From Mansonella perstans (lineage: Eukaryota; Nematoda; Chromadorea; Rhabditida; Onchocercidae), in the NCBI GenBank assembly GCA_037074765.1, contig JBAMDO010000569.1:248001-312000 (forward strand): DNA of 64,000 nt, read 5' to 3'. The notes under the pieces are model-generated. The model had not been told where the DNA came from, searched no databases, and worked only from the letters and a program-made list of their open reading frames with translations. The position numbers and the translations under genes are program-made. Shown one piece after another: positions 1 through 12,579 of the stretch; the first letter of the stretch is position 1, and every line of letters begins with the position of its first letter.

Positions 1-565
1 ATGAATTAATGAGTTTTTGTTTTCATAAGGCAATAAATAAAAGCGTTATTAGTAAGCAAGACTAGCTGATCAGTCAGCAATTTCTATGTCTTCCCGTTTT
101 TTAACTTTTTTTATTATTATTTTTTTTTATTATTTAGCTTATTTTAAACTTTTGGGAATGCCCTACGTAAATACATCAATTTCATGAAAGCTAACAGAAA
201 AAAACTGCTTTCAATTTGCTATCAAACAAAAAGTATAAGTAAAGGAGTGATATTTCTTTCCAAAGAGCTAAAGTCCTTTCAGTTCTTAGAATTCTTTTTT
301 AAAATTTTTGCACTCGAATAAGAACTTTGTCAAAATGAACCATTTCTGAAGATAGATGAATTAAATGAAAAATTTTTGCAAATTCCAGGTGTATTATTTT
401 CAGACTTGGTTAGTGGCATTTAATTTTTGACCTAGATTTAGAACTAAATTACTCTGTGGATATGAAAAAAAAATTAATTTTATCCAACGATGATTTTACT
501 TTTCCCACCAATTAACTAGAAATCAGAATTTGATTCAAAATTTTTCACATCAACAACATTTCCAG
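1..565. other. Non-coding sequence left of the first visible exon
   Basis: No exon of the Dispatched-like gene, or of any other gene, is visible here. The first recognisable exon opens at 566 in a phase that needs an upstream exon, so this stretch is most simply the 3' part of an intron whose upstream exon lies outside the window. It is AT-rich with oligo-T runs. Confidence 0.55.
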
Positions 566-2911
566 TGGATCATTTGACACAATTCGTCGTGGAAGTGGCC
601 TCTTATGATGACTTATTTGACCTTGACTTCCTCAAAATGCTATGTTCGTTGCATATCTCTCTGAACGATCAGTTACAATTGTTTGCAAACATGACACCAT
701 ACAGGTTTTGATTATTGCTTTTTCTTTTGCGCTTTGTGGTAAATTCAAAACAAAAAAAAAATAATCATTTGTCATCATTTGTCATCATTTGTCATAATAA
801 TTCATTGCGAGAAAAGAGCGGGGAGTTGCCTGTAGAAAGAAAAATCAGAAAAGAAAGAAGAGAAAGCAAGATTGAAATGTAATTTCCATATACAAAATTG
901 CTTTTAATAACGGAGAGAAGAGAAGGAAAAAAGCTCTGCACAATCAAGGGATCGGAATGTATAAGTTGTTGACACATTATACATAAGTTGGTGCAAACAG
1001 ATAATTATCAATTTACGAAAATGCAAAATTTTATGGTGTCAAAGGCATTCGAAAAAGCAACTTTGTGATAAAGCAACCAATTGAAGTTCCTATACTTCTC
1101 AATAATTTTGTCCGATTTGAAATTACCGAATATTATTCTTTCGTTACTATTTGTCCTGTTTCGAAAATTTGAAACGTTTTAAAAGCACAAATCCTGATCA
1201 ATTTTACTTTAATCTTTCATATTTCAATAATGGCGGAATTAGTGAAATCCTTAGAGATTATTGTACCTGTCCACAATGAGCACATTTTTCATAGAAAAAT
1301 GTTATCGAAAGAATTATTAGATCGCAGGATCAAAGTTCATTCCATGTTTTTAAACAAATTACATTAATATAACACATCAAAATTAGTAAATCAAAAAGTT
1401 TTCATCCAGAAAAATTTGAAGCAGAGTTATCCACCGTAATTCTCTCATCATAGTGCTTTTTAGATTATCAAGATAATGGACTGCGTGATTCCAGGAAAAA
1501 AGATAAGAAAGAGATAGGCATGTTCAAGCAAAAAAGGATGCACGCAACTTTTCTCGGAAATCTGTTTCAAACATTCTGTTTGAAATTAATCACAAATTCT
1601 TTACTGAACCTTTAGAAGTTAAATTTTAACATCTGAGTTCCCTTAACTAAAAATTTGAATCAATAGTAAGAGACTCGTGAAGAAAATGACCATTCAAAAA
1701 CTAGTCTTATTCTTACTATTTTTGCGGATACATTCAGAATTACTGCAAGTAGCAAGCGTGATATTTTGATCAGAACAGTAGGATGTTACAATCAGTTGTA
1801 CTGTAACAGCGGATCCATCCTTTTCTTGACCAGCGATCACTTTAGCTTTTATATTGGTAGCATTACAACGTTCAAATTAGTATGTAGGACTATAAGGTTC
1901 AAAATTAATAAATTCTGTTAATTCAGAAATAAACTTTAGTCAAAACTTTTAACGTATTAATTGAAAAGAATGCCTCACCTATTTTCTACTTACTGTATCG
2001 TCATCCTAACGGTCCACATTTTAGTGCAGGTATTATGAAAACTATCAATGCAAGTAACCATAAAGATGAAAACCTAGGTCATACTCCAAAGCATGGAGTA
2101 ATGAATGTTATGATAAATGATATGATTATATTCATCATTAGTAGAGCTTGGTAATCACAGTTTTAGGATACATGTTTTGACCTATATGCCAAAGGTCAAT
2201 CGATGTTTTTCCTAAAAAAAGTTGTCCGATAGCCAGGGAAAACAGCGATTGAAGAAAGATAAGGATGGGTAAAAAAGGCAGGAAGAATTAATGTATCGGA
2301 CGACCGTTATCATCAATATTTCTTGAGCCACAAGGAACATCAGATGCTTTTGGCTACTATGATTTTGGATTGGAATTAACAGAAGCTGTTAGTTAGAAAT
2401 GCAATATCTTTCAATTATTTTCCTTTGTTGCTCATATTTACTGTCACGAAGAAGACTGTTTACACATTGATGTCAACAATGAAACGTGAGGCGATGATGT
2501 TAATTTAACCTCAAAAGTTTTAGTAACCTAGTTTTGGTTACTCAAACTAGCTTTCCAGAACCACTAAACTGATAAGATGATAGAAGATAAAAAAGAACAA
2601 AAAGTAAGACAAATGGCGATGTAGGAAAGATGATGAAATGACAAGTATCTGTCGTTCAGCAGTTCGATCCCTCATTTTGAAATTCTAAATATGAATAGAT
2701 CAAAAGTTAGCACAGTGAGCCTTCTTATCTATTCTCTCCTAACTATACTATTAATAAAAGATTTTGAGTTAGAATATCGACTTAACTACCATATTCTATC
2801 ATAAATTCTTAAAAGATGTTGAGGTCTATTTCGACATTGTTATTATTATTATTGCTTTTGTTATTATTATTATTATTATTACTACTATTATCTGTTATTA
2901 TTATCTACTAC

Positions 2912-2967
<56 letters not shown>

Positions 2968-5900
2968 ATTATTATCATCATCATTATTATTGTTATTATT
3001 GCTATTATTATTTTACTACGTCATTAATGTTGTTATTATTTCTTATTTTGCCATTATTATTATTATCTAATAACTCTCAACCACTTGTAAATGTCATATT
3101 ATTCTGGATTTAACATTTTTATCCTTTAAAATTAATATCTAAATCAAATGGAAATTTATTTGGAACTTTTATGATAACTTTGAGATCTTAATATGTTGCT
3201 ATATTTTTTCAGGAATATATGGAGCTTACCGAACTATTTATCTTGCTTTTCACCCAATCTTCTGACCAATTGTTCATTTCTTGGTGAATACGACGTACAG
3301 TCTGCTCGTGCTATCGTTGATTACTGTCGATCATACCGTCGTGAAATCCTCAATTGTCGTCGGAATTGTCATTTGGACTGTCCTCTTTGCTTGGATGTTC
3401 CCAAGAATTGCTCCACTCAGATGATTTTTGACTTATTTTATCGAATTTTACCGAAGAATCTGAACGTAAAACCTATTTACATCAACAGTTTCTTGCCAAT
3501 TTTTACATCAACCGGATATCAGTCACAAGGTTTCTACCAATTAACCACGCAAAATTACTTGAATTTGCAAGATGCCTTACGAAACTTCTCCATGCAACAT
3601 CCGAAGTTTGTTTTAAAAGGTAAATGATTTACTATAGTTTCGTGATCGTACATTAGTATCATATTCATGTTGAAAATGTTGTGTTTTTAATTTATTTTAT
3701 CAAAATTTTGAAAATTTTAAAATTGTTTTAAAAAGGTTATTGAAAAATTATTCGTAATAAAATGAACTGTATGACCGATAGATTTACAAATACCCACTAA
3801 ATGGATAAGGCCGCAGAGTTATTGGTTAGGAAAATTCATGACACTACAATTTGCTACCTTTTCATTATCGTTCAGTAGTTTCTGTGCTACTGATCTAATC
3901 ACTAACGTCATTTCAGGATTATCAATGGATATCAAACGTGATCTTCTCTATGATGGTGCCAAACGTGATTCTCTTCTTGCTTGCGGTGCTGCATTTTCCA
4001 TATTCCTAATCGTCTTCTTATATTCACTGAATATTTTCTATTGTATAATGGTCGCTTTCGTGCTGCTTGCATCAGTTCTATGTGCTTTAGCGGTATATTC
4101 CCTTTTTACGGTCGATTTTCCGCTTCTGAATTTGGTTATATTTGTTCTTCTACTAGCAATTGGCTCAGATGATGCTTTCGTGTTACTGAATTCATTCCCA
4201 ACAGATGTAACGATCCCAGGTGTCCAACTATGTCTGTCACATACCGCCAATGCTATGCTGCTAACTTCCGCATCAACAGCTGTACCATTCTTTACCAACA
4301 TTCTTAGCAGTGTACTTGTCTTCCGGTTCGTATTTTTTGTTTCTCTCAACATTTTTGCTACTAAGTAAAATTAAAACTTCATTAAGCAATTATCAAATAG
4401 AAATTCGGAAAATTTCCTGAAAAGATGAAGTTTTCTCAATAAATGTATTTGTACATTATTTTTTTTTCTTAGAATATTATATATTGTTCCATAGCTGTAT
4501 ATATTGTTCGAAATATATATGTATATTGTTCCACTCAGGTCAACTTTGCATATTTCATTTAAGTTAAAATAATTTGCAAAAGGGAAGGACTTGTCAGATT
4601 TACTTAAAATGTCATAGTATCTCTTCTGTAACTCTTCAGACTATTTGTTTTATCTTAATGCAACTACCCATAATCGATCTATTTAAAGTATTTTTAGAAT
4701 TATGATTCTTTGCAGATGTTTTGGATTATTTGCCGGTATTACGTTGATATTCAATTATTTGTTGGAGATATCACTTCTTCCAGCAGTGCTTATATTCCAA
4801 GATCGTTATATTCCACGCTGCACAACACGGCATATATTTTCTAAACTTAATTATTTAATGCGCGATTTGCTACCATTTGTCATTGTATCGGGTCGTTACG
4901 TTTGGATCTCATCCTTAACTGCTATTGCTGTTGCTATGACCTATCTAATCTATGCTAATCTTCAATTTCCGCCATATAATCCGTTACAACTTTTCATCGA
5001 TTCCAACGAACATGAGTGGTATGATAATAATGCAGAGAAAAATTTTGAATTTGTCGCTAATAAGCTTCAAATTCCTATAGCTGTTCGATTAATTTGGGGC
5101 TTGTCAGCGCGTGCTTCGCAAAGTGTCTTTCGATCGGACAAGTTAACCTCAGTGCAACATGATCCTAGATTTTCTCTGCAAAATACAACCGATATACAGG
5201 AACTAGCATTAAAGCTACGTGGTTACAGAGAGCTAAACTTCGTCAATCATGAAAGCAAGTATTGGCCAGAAAGGTAAAAGTTATTTGCAATATAAAATAA
5301 ATTTGATGCGAAGATTGTAAAAAAAAGTGCCAACTTAAAATGTTTGCATGTTTTTTTTAAAAATATTTGTATTTGCATTTTTTTTCACACTTTTTTAATG
5401 TAAGAAATGTGAATTTCAGATACCTTATTTGGAGTCGTAATTTTACTTGTGAACCATTCAAAGTTTGTTGTAATCTTGCTGATTCAAGTTTTCACGAGAA
5501 CTTGACGGACTACTGTATCCGATTGTCAACAGCACATATTTACACACAGTACAACGATACACCGATATTTGATAATACTACTCTTAACTTAGTTGGTTAT
5601 ACGGCAATGATACCAACACAACTTAAATATACACATCGATACAAGAATTTATCCCATACTTTTAGTTTACTGCAACATTCATTCAATAATATGAATCATG
5701 GTAAGTTTAAAGAAATCTTAGCCTATTGGCATAATCCATTACGCTGTTTTTTATTAGGCTTCTTTAACTGCACTAATTTCTTTTCTGCGTTATCGAATAT
5801 TTCTCCGGTTGCACTAGAATGTCCGAAATGAAATAGATTAGTTTTTCACGATGCTGTAAAAGATTCATGGGTCATTATGCTAGTTAGTATGTCTACTAGA

Positions 5901-6858
5901 TTTTCATAGGTATCTACCTCAAAATTAATTGAAACATCACTCTCAATTTCTTGCACTTAATGATAAATGGTACTTGAATCAATAACACTCCTGTACAACA
6001 AATCGTTGCAGGTGGGTGGTACACTACAGAGTGGACATTAATTAACATATGGTTCGATTTGCTAAATTCAATAATTACCGACTGCCGTCAGTCATTACTT
6101 TTGTCCCTTTCTGTTGTGGCCATTTTTGCATTTCTTCATCTGCGATTTAAATCACTGATTGCTTTGGCTACAATCTGTTGCATCGTTGTTGTAACGGTCG
6201 GCTGTGTAACAACATTAGGATGGGTGATCGGTGTCCTCGAAGCAATCATTCTGGTACTTGTTGTTGGCTTATCATTCGATTTCACGCTACATTATGGTGC
6301 TTCTTTACCAGATACTGGTTGTGGTAAACATCGCATTTGGCTGGCAGCTCGTAAATCAGTAATTCCGGTCAGTTTATCCGCTCTGTCATCTTTTGCCGCC
6401 GGTAGCTCAATGTTAATCGCTGAAACACATGCTTTCCATCAGGTATTAATTTTTTTTTTCAAATTAAATTCGTTAAAATTAGACTGCTAATCTGATTCGG
6501 CTGAACTGACGAATTTTTAATTTAAATCTATTGGTAATAAAAAAAAGGAAAATCTAAAAATTACTTTTTGAAAATTCTCAGTTTTTACGGAAACTATATG
6601 ATTAAAAGTAACTCATCCGTAAATGCCTGAAGGAAAATTTAAAACGAATAACATGAAAGCACATATGAAAACCTTTAAATATTTCAGGTTGGTGTATTTT
6701 TAGTAACATTAGCCAGTGTTAGTTGGATTTTTGCGACATTCTTTTTTTTGCCACTTCTATCCTTCACTTTACAACCAAACGTGAACTGCGTGCTGTGTCT
6801 AGAAGATTCCACCATGCAAATCAATCTACCGATGAGAGAGAAAGCGACCTTTATGTAG
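566..6858 (+). CDS. Dispatched/CHE-14-like sterol-sensing-domain transporter (5' partial)
   Basis: This is a multi-pass membrane protein of the Dispatched branch of the Patched/RND superfamily, which in animals exports lipid-modified Hedgehog-type ligands and in worms serves apical secretion and cuticle formation. Seven exons join in phase: 566-704, 3213-3619, 3830-4325, 4716-5273, 5420-5700, 6012-6442 and 6688-6858, giving about 827 visible residues. Visible residues 1-190 are the Cys-rich first extracellular loop, with a WSLPNYL motif that resembles Dispatched proteins. Sterol-sensing helices follow, with AIGSDDAF near residue 294 and RCFGLFAG after it. The second loop holds LIWGLS, and the second helix bundle holds GLSFDF near residue 712. 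The intramembrane Asp residues needed for RND-type transport are kept. The C-terminus stops about 30 residues after the last helix, as in short Dispatched forms. The 5' exon(s) with helix 1 are outside the window. The acceptor at 3829 was chosen for phase and is weaker than the others. A more general Patched-related (PTR) protein is the alternative. Confidence 0.87.
764..800. repeat. Short tandem repeat, 10-bp unit
   Basis: The unit CATTTGTCAT is repeated three to four times head to tail inside the first visible intron of the Dispatched-like gene. Confidence 0.8.
2837..3068. repeat. ATT/TTA trinucleotide microsatellite
   Basis: About 230 bp are dominated by ATT/TTA units, with the longest near-pure run around 2906-2970 and interruptions by ACT, ATC and GTT triplets. 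It lies 145-375 bp upstream of the acceptor of the 3213-3619 exon. It is non-coding and probably length-polymorphic. Confidence 0.95.
4484..4540. repeat. Short imperfect tandem repeat around ATATTGTTC
   Basis: The core ATATTGTTC occurs three times within about 55 bp, interleaved with TATA-rich spacers, in the intron 4326-4715 of the Dispatched-like gene. Confidence 0.7.
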
Positions 6859-7049
6859 CAGAGCTTTCAGTCATTTAAGCAATTCGGAAATGCAAGAAGC
6901 AAAAGTTTAGGACATTGAATGAACCGTTTGAAATCTTTTTTTTTTGTCCATTGCTTTAATATTTAAGAAATTTCCCAATGCCTGAAATTTTCTTTCTTTT
7001 TCTCCTAAAAAATATTATTAATTTCATTTATATTTCTGGAATATCTCTA

Positions 7050-7315
7050 TTCAAAAATACAACGATAAATGGAAACGAATACGAATAATTTTAGAGACAA
7101 TATCGATGTTTTTGCTCTTTCCGGAAGTAAATAAAATGTTCCAATCTAGAAAATCCGTTGTCACTCGTTTTGTTAGAACTTACAGAGAGAATTTGTATTG
7201 TGCAAAATTTTTAATTGATAATGGCCCGTTTTTTAAATTTTTCCAATCTGTTTATAGCACAGTGGTTTATTTTTGAGCACAAAATTTCTGCAAAGTTTTG
7301 TAATGAAATTTTTTA
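7050..7315. repeat. Left copy of a diverged direct duplication
   Basis: Blocks such as GATAAATGGAAACGAATACG, followed by ATCGATGTTTTTGCT and later CCAATCTGTTTA with TTTGAGCA, reappear in the same order and orientation at about 8395-8720. The two copies differ by substitutions and an AT-rich insertion in the right copy. Confidence 0.75.
7130..7135 (+). terminator. Candidate polyadenylation signal for the Dispatched-like gene
   Basis: This is the first AATAAA hexamer downstream of the stop codon, about 270 nt after it. In this AT-rich background a lone hexamer is weak evidence, and it also lies inside the left copy of a diverged duplication. Confidence 0.3.
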
Positions 7316-8394
7316 AATTCATTCCAGAATTTTTTGAGAAATTAACATATATTCGAGAGAGAGAGAGGTTATTTTAAAAAAAGAGAAAAGTTTGAAAGAC
7401 ATATCCGAGAAACTTATGGATTTCGAACATTTTATCGATCTGAAATGTATGAATTTCCAGTTTGCCTTGAGTGAGGTGTTTCTTTGCTATTATAATTGTA
7501 TATATTTGAGGATAATATCTAACTGAAGTATGTCTGGAAGGTCATTCCATTCCTTTCGTTTCTCTTTTTTCGATGATTGAATTATTTAACTGTTTCTGCT
7601 GAAATCGTTGCTTGTTTCCTGAATGTTATGTTTTCTTAATGGAAACTTATGCTTTCTTTTTAAATTTTAAATCATTTCACTGGTAACTGTTTTGAATGTG
7701 AAGAGAAAATTTTAATTGCAAAAATAGAAGGACCGTAACGGAGTTCCACTGATTAAATTTTTTAATTATGTAAAACCAATATTTCAACTTTCTGTTTGAT
7801 TTTTAATTGTCAGGTTGCATTTGCTACTTGCGTAACTATACTTGTAATACTTGTAACTAATCAAATTCAATATTGCTTTTTTTTTTCACACTTCTGTAGC
7901 AATTAGCATTCGTTGATTGAAGCGTGCAATTTTAATGCTTAAAGTTATTTGTTAAAAATTGAAATATTACGGGTTTCTTTTCAGATTTTTTTTTTTAATT
8001 TGTAATCTTTTCATTTTTCCTTTGGCATAAAAGTTTTGCTAATTGATGAATTAATATGGCAGCAAATTGGCTAAGAAATAACTCTATTATAAATTAATCA
8101 AAGCAAGCTTAATATAAATTCGCATCTCATTTCAATTTTAAAAAAGTTTCACTTTTTGCTATATCAATGTGAAATATCAAATCTGTTATTGGTTGATCCG
8201 AGTTCATTTTATTTCGCGAAAAAAAAGAATCAAAAATGTCAAATTAATTAAATAAAGAACATGGAGACTAAGCTGTCGTTTTGGTATCTTCGGAAATGAT
8301 CAATTCAAAAAATTGTTGTCAATTAATTAGTCAATCGATTTCTGACGTATATAATATGTTCTTTTGTAAATAACTTTATTTCTGCCATATATCC

Positions 8395-8720
8395 TATTTG
8401 AAAATAAAACAATAAATGGAAGCGAATGCGGATAATTTTAGCACATTATCGAAGTTTTTGCTGCTTTGGGAAAATTTGCTGCGAAGTATCAGAGTATGTC
8501 TGATGATTAGAATTCGAATAAAATAATATTTTATTAATATTTCGAATATTAAATATTAAAAATAAATTAAAAAAAAAATTGTTTTGCTAAAAGTGAATTG
8601 TCTTATAAAATTTTTGATTGATCTTTTTTTTTAAATTTTTTCAATCTGTTTACATTTTTACACCACACAGTGCATTATTTTGAGCAAGAATTTTCTTGTT
8701 TCGTCTTAAAATTTTTCAAG
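8395..8720. repeat. Right copy of a diverged direct duplication
   Basis: It matches the block at about 7050-7315 in order and orientation. Shared landmarks are AATAAATGGAAGCGAATGCG, ATCGAAGTTTTTGCT, TCAATCTGTTTA, CACAGTG and TTTGAGCA. An AT-rich insertion of several tens of bases separates the two conserved blocks here. Confidence 0.75.
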
Positions 8721-11700
8721 AATAAAATTTTGACATGCATTTATCTAAGACAAAATGACTTAAAGTGCGGAGACGTGAAATCTAAGTCATAAAATGTTCA
8801 AAGCTATGCCTGCATGGTCCCGAAATATTTTCAAATCGTTCGACATTCTACATTTCCATTTAGGAGTACAAGGTATAAGGCAATTTTCTCTTTATGGCAC
8901 CTGCCGTAGATTTTGCCTTTATTCAGTCATCAATATATAATCATTTTATATTTGTTAAATGGATTCGTCCATGCTAAATTTTACATTTCCCAATAAAATT
9001 TCCTAAAGATTCCAATAAAATTTGCTAAGCCATTGATAATTTCCACTTTCCAAAATTAGAAAAGCAAAGTTAAAAAATGCTTATTTGCAATGAAAAATGA
9101 ACGATCAAATCAATGTAAGGATTATTTAATACTTTGCTTTAATTATTTCGTTGCTTCAGAAAGTTTAAAACATAAATTAGTGCTTAGTGCCTTGAGAAAC
9201 CGAACAATTGCAGCAATTAATTTAATGAAAGGAAAAATAATCCATGCTGCTGTGTTGTGCTATTAACCTAAATTTTGTCTAATTTTTTTCTCTCATTGAT
9301 TTGCTATACTATTTTTTTTCCAAAATGATTTTTTTAAAATTCAAATAGTCAGTTATTTTTCTTCTCTCTAATATCATCCTAATTAATACTTGACAAAGTC
9401 ATACAATTATTGACGTAAGCAATCTTCATTTTTCAGTCATCTTTAGCATTCTAGTTACTGAACCGTAACGTTTATGTGAAATTCACTGCGATATATTCAA
9501 CAGTGCGAAATTGATTCAATTCCTTTCGCTGTCGCTATTTCGAGCATCTATTTACGGCTATCGAAATTATTGCTGATTCCTTGACATTGAAAAATTTGTT
9601 CTACTGATAAATTCCTCTGGTAGAAAACCATCAGTTCTGTTATATTTTGAACATTTTATAGTAATACATGAAATTGAAGTTTCTACTTCAAACTCAATTA
9701 ATTTAAAAAAAAAAAAAGTTAATATCAGAAGTAATCAGTTTGAAATTTCCTTTCGTTTTTAAAAATTATTAAAATATTCAAAAGAAATTTGTGAAAATTC
9801 CTCTTTGATTAAAAAAGGATTAGAAAGTCAATTTTCGAATTTAAACATATTTTGTAAGCGAATATATGACGGAAAGTTAGATACTGTCGGAAAAGATATC
9901 ATGCTTATACAGCAGTAAGAAAGAAATAAACAACACAGAGAAATGTAAAGATGCATAATTTACTATTTTGTTTTAGTAACTGTCGTATCTACACCTCGCC
10001 AATGTCACTCTATAATTCGAACCTCATTGCTAATTGAGTTGTTGCGAAAAATGAGAAAAAGGTTAAAAAGTAACCTTAATATTTTCCTAGATATTCATAA
10101 TCAGAAAACTATTCCAAATACCTTTCGCTACCTGTATGATCATTTTCTTAGCTATTACAAATAAATTAGACATAAACACTAACTTGTAACTCTTGAGTCC
10201 GAATAAAATTACCAAATTTTTTCTGTAGTCAAATGACATTTTTAATTTGTTAAACAATTTTAAAACGGGTGCATCATCCGTTTTCTCTCTTCTGATTTCT
10301 TGTATCTTTCATATTGTTTTCAAATGTTCAGCTTGTATTTTTATCACCAAATTGTGTTAATTTAAAAAGAAAATTTTACAACACAGTTCTTTTGGGAAAT
10401 TCTTTTGACAACATTGTCAACACAATAACCTTAGCACTTATCATTTGTTCATATCTGCTGAACAAAAATTTACCAGAAACAGCATTTTTCTCTTCTATAA
10501 ATCACTCGGAGGTTTTTTTTTTTTTTTCATATTAAAATTTATGCTACTTGGCTATATTTACTTTATCATGAAAAAAATTCATTGCGAAAAAATATGAGAC
10601 AAATCCGAGAAATAGAAAAAAATCAAAATTGCACTTAAATATTTTTTCTTTACGGCTTCTTCAAATTTTTCAGAAGAAGTCAAACTAGAAATAGGAAAGT
10701 GTTGACTTGCTTTGCTTTAAATAAATATTCTCAGTACATTTATTTTGAGAAGAAAAAAGAAATGCGAAAGAAAAATGAACTGTTTTTTGCAAAATAAAGT
10801 TTGTTTCTCAATATTTATTGCAAAGTAAATATTAGCGGAAATAATCAATTTTTTAAAATCTTTCAGAAAATGGAAAAAAATTGGAAGATTCATCAAATGC
10901 TTCCGACAAAATAAACGATGCAAATATTTGAAATTTATTTCCAGGTTATTTGCGAATCTCTTTTGTGACGAGCAATAGTTTCGGAATTGTTCCGACAGTG
11001 GAAAAACGGTCTCTCTCCCTGCACTTCCATATCTGCTATTGCTTGTCACAAAGCTTTGTTAAAATTTCATTATATTTTTTTGGCAAAACTGAAAGAATTC
11101 ACATCCGGCTGGGGAATTTTGTCATACCGAAGGCATCGGATGCTGGACGGAACAATACAATGAGTAAAAATGAATCTCGACCTGCGATCTGTACGAGATT
11201 GATTTTTTCATAAATAACCGAGCAGTTTTGTAGATAGATCGTTGCGAACTTAGTCAAAAAAATTTATTATATCACTCTTAATGAAGATTTAACTTCCTAG
11301 AAACATTCTCTAAAAATACACATGGCTTAGCAAAACTTAATTAAATAAATTTCTTGTGCATTATTTGTTATCTCTGACTTGTCGAAAGAGTTGGAAATAG
11401 TTAATACTATTAAAGTAACACATTGTTTAGCTTTATTTTTTCTCTTAGTGCTGTAACACTTTTAAAAGAAAGCTAAGTTTTAATCGCTATATGACGATTT
11501 TTCGAACAAATTTTTGGTGACATTTGTATTTGTTAGATAAAAGCGTTCTAGTTCGGAAGATTAACCAAGATAATGATGACATGTTGCATAAAATACAACA
11601 GCTTTGTCATTCAAATGACTGCATTATAAATGTCGTAAAGTTTTATTTGAGAGAAAAATAAAATAGTTAAGTTTATATCATCATAAATAAATCTTACCAC

Positions 11701-12218
11701 ATGATATTTCTGAGCTTACATTTTATATTTCAATCTTTTTTTCAGTTTTCCCAAGTTAGCAAAGCTAAATAACTATTTTGTGCTCCATTCAATCTTATCA
11801 TTCTTAAATAAATCATCTTAAACTACTAACTGATATTATATGATTAAGCTATATCTCTTTGTGAACAATAATTTCCCGGGATATCATGGGAACCTATACC
11901 GATGATTATTTTTTGCGACCATACTCTCTTTGTCTTTTTTTGTTGTGTGTAACAATTTTTGGGGGATAAATGCAAGTAAAGAATGAGAAAGTAAATATCA
12001 AAAATTTAATTATTTAAAAAAATTTTTTTTAAATAAATGAAATAAAAAGTACTGTATGCAAATTTGGAATAAAATTTTAAGAAAATTAATAAAGAAAGCG
12101 TTTGGTGAAAGATATCGGAAGAAGGTCAGATTAGATGATAATGTTGTCCACTGTGATAATATCCCAGAGATATAGAAATGATATGATTTTGCTTAGTTTT
12201 TAGGTGACAAAATTGCAA

Positions 12219-12241
12219 ACAAAGGCAAGCATCGCCTTTGT
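12219..12241. other. Perfect 8-bp hairpin
   Basis: ACAAAGGC and GCCTTTGT form a perfect inverted repeat around a 7-nt loop, about 340 bp upstream of the TINAG-like start codon. The function is unknown and it could be chance. Confidence 0.5.
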
Positions 12242-12509
12242 GCAGTCATTTCATAGATGGGATAGTCGAGAAAGTGAAGGACAAGAGTCGATCTTGTATC
12301 CGTTAGTTAAAGATAACGAAAAAGAAAAAAGAAAAAGAAGTGGAATAGAAAGGAAAATGGCAGGAAACATGTTTGCAAATTTAAAAAAAAAATAAAGAGA
12401 AAGATTTATTTGGCGTTGTTGGTGGTGTGATTTCTCTTCGCCATCATCAAACTTCTCTGTTATCAAAATATCGCAACAACAATTCACGAATTCTTGGATA
12501 AAATTTCAC

Positions 12510-12579
12510 TAATTTTGATAACAAATATAAATTTTCATCTGTTTAACTACAGCTTCACAAGTATTTTCCGCTTCGTATC
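12510..12579 (+). promoter_or_regulatory. Candidate core promoter / trans-splice leader region of the TINAG-like gene
   Basis: A TGATAA (GATA-factor type) motif and a TATAAAT box at about 12525 lie some 50-70 bp upstream of the ATG at 12580. An ACTACAG at about 12553 could also serve as a spliced-leader acceptor roughly 27 nt before the ATG. Both readings are inferences from motif and position only. Confidence 0.35.

Larger units (their letters stand above)
705..3212 (+). other. 2.5-kb intron of the Dispatched-like gene
   Basis: The flanking exons match in phase (AG at 703-704 plus G at 3213), so no further exon is required. The intron contains a short 10-bp tandem repeat near 764-800 and a long ATT-type microsatellite near its 3' end. 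No exon-like segment was recognised on either strand. The minus-strand open frame at 792-977 has no family resemblance. Confidence 0.7.
6859..12579. other. Intergenic region, 5.7 kb, no convincing gene
   Basis: No exon with a recognisable family or consistent splice phase was found. The small open frames at 10314-10535 (+), 10717-11049 (-) and 10950-11213 (+) have low-complexity or unremarkable translations. The region contains a GA-rich run near 7356, a diverged direct duplication (about 7050-7315 and 8395-8720), a short hairpin at 12219-12241 and the probable promoter of the TINAG-like gene at its right end. Confidence 0.65.

Noticed and set aside
2640..2690. Possible tRNA B-box (AGTTCGATCCC)
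   Set aside because: No A-box or cloverleaf-compatible sequence lies at the right distance upstream, and the arms do not pair.
3838..3900. ATG at 3838 as an independent gene start
   Set aside because: The frame is continuous with the upstream exon once the acceptor at 3829 is used, and the sequence continues the first Dispatched loop.
5701..5831. Continuation of the Dispatched exon open frame past 5700
   Set aside because: A perfect GTAAGT donor lies at 5701 and the exon at 6012 continues in phase with the family's conserved GWY segment. The extra 43 codons have no family match.
10717..11213. Opposing open frames on both strands as a small gene
   Set aside because: Neither translation has a recognised domain, signal peptide or splice context. 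The minus frame ends in low-complexity Phe/Leu sequence.
12204..12395. 63-codon + strand frame upstream of the TINAG-like gene
   Set aside because: Lys/Glu-rich low complexity with no family resemblance. It overlaps the probable promoter and ends well before the true start.
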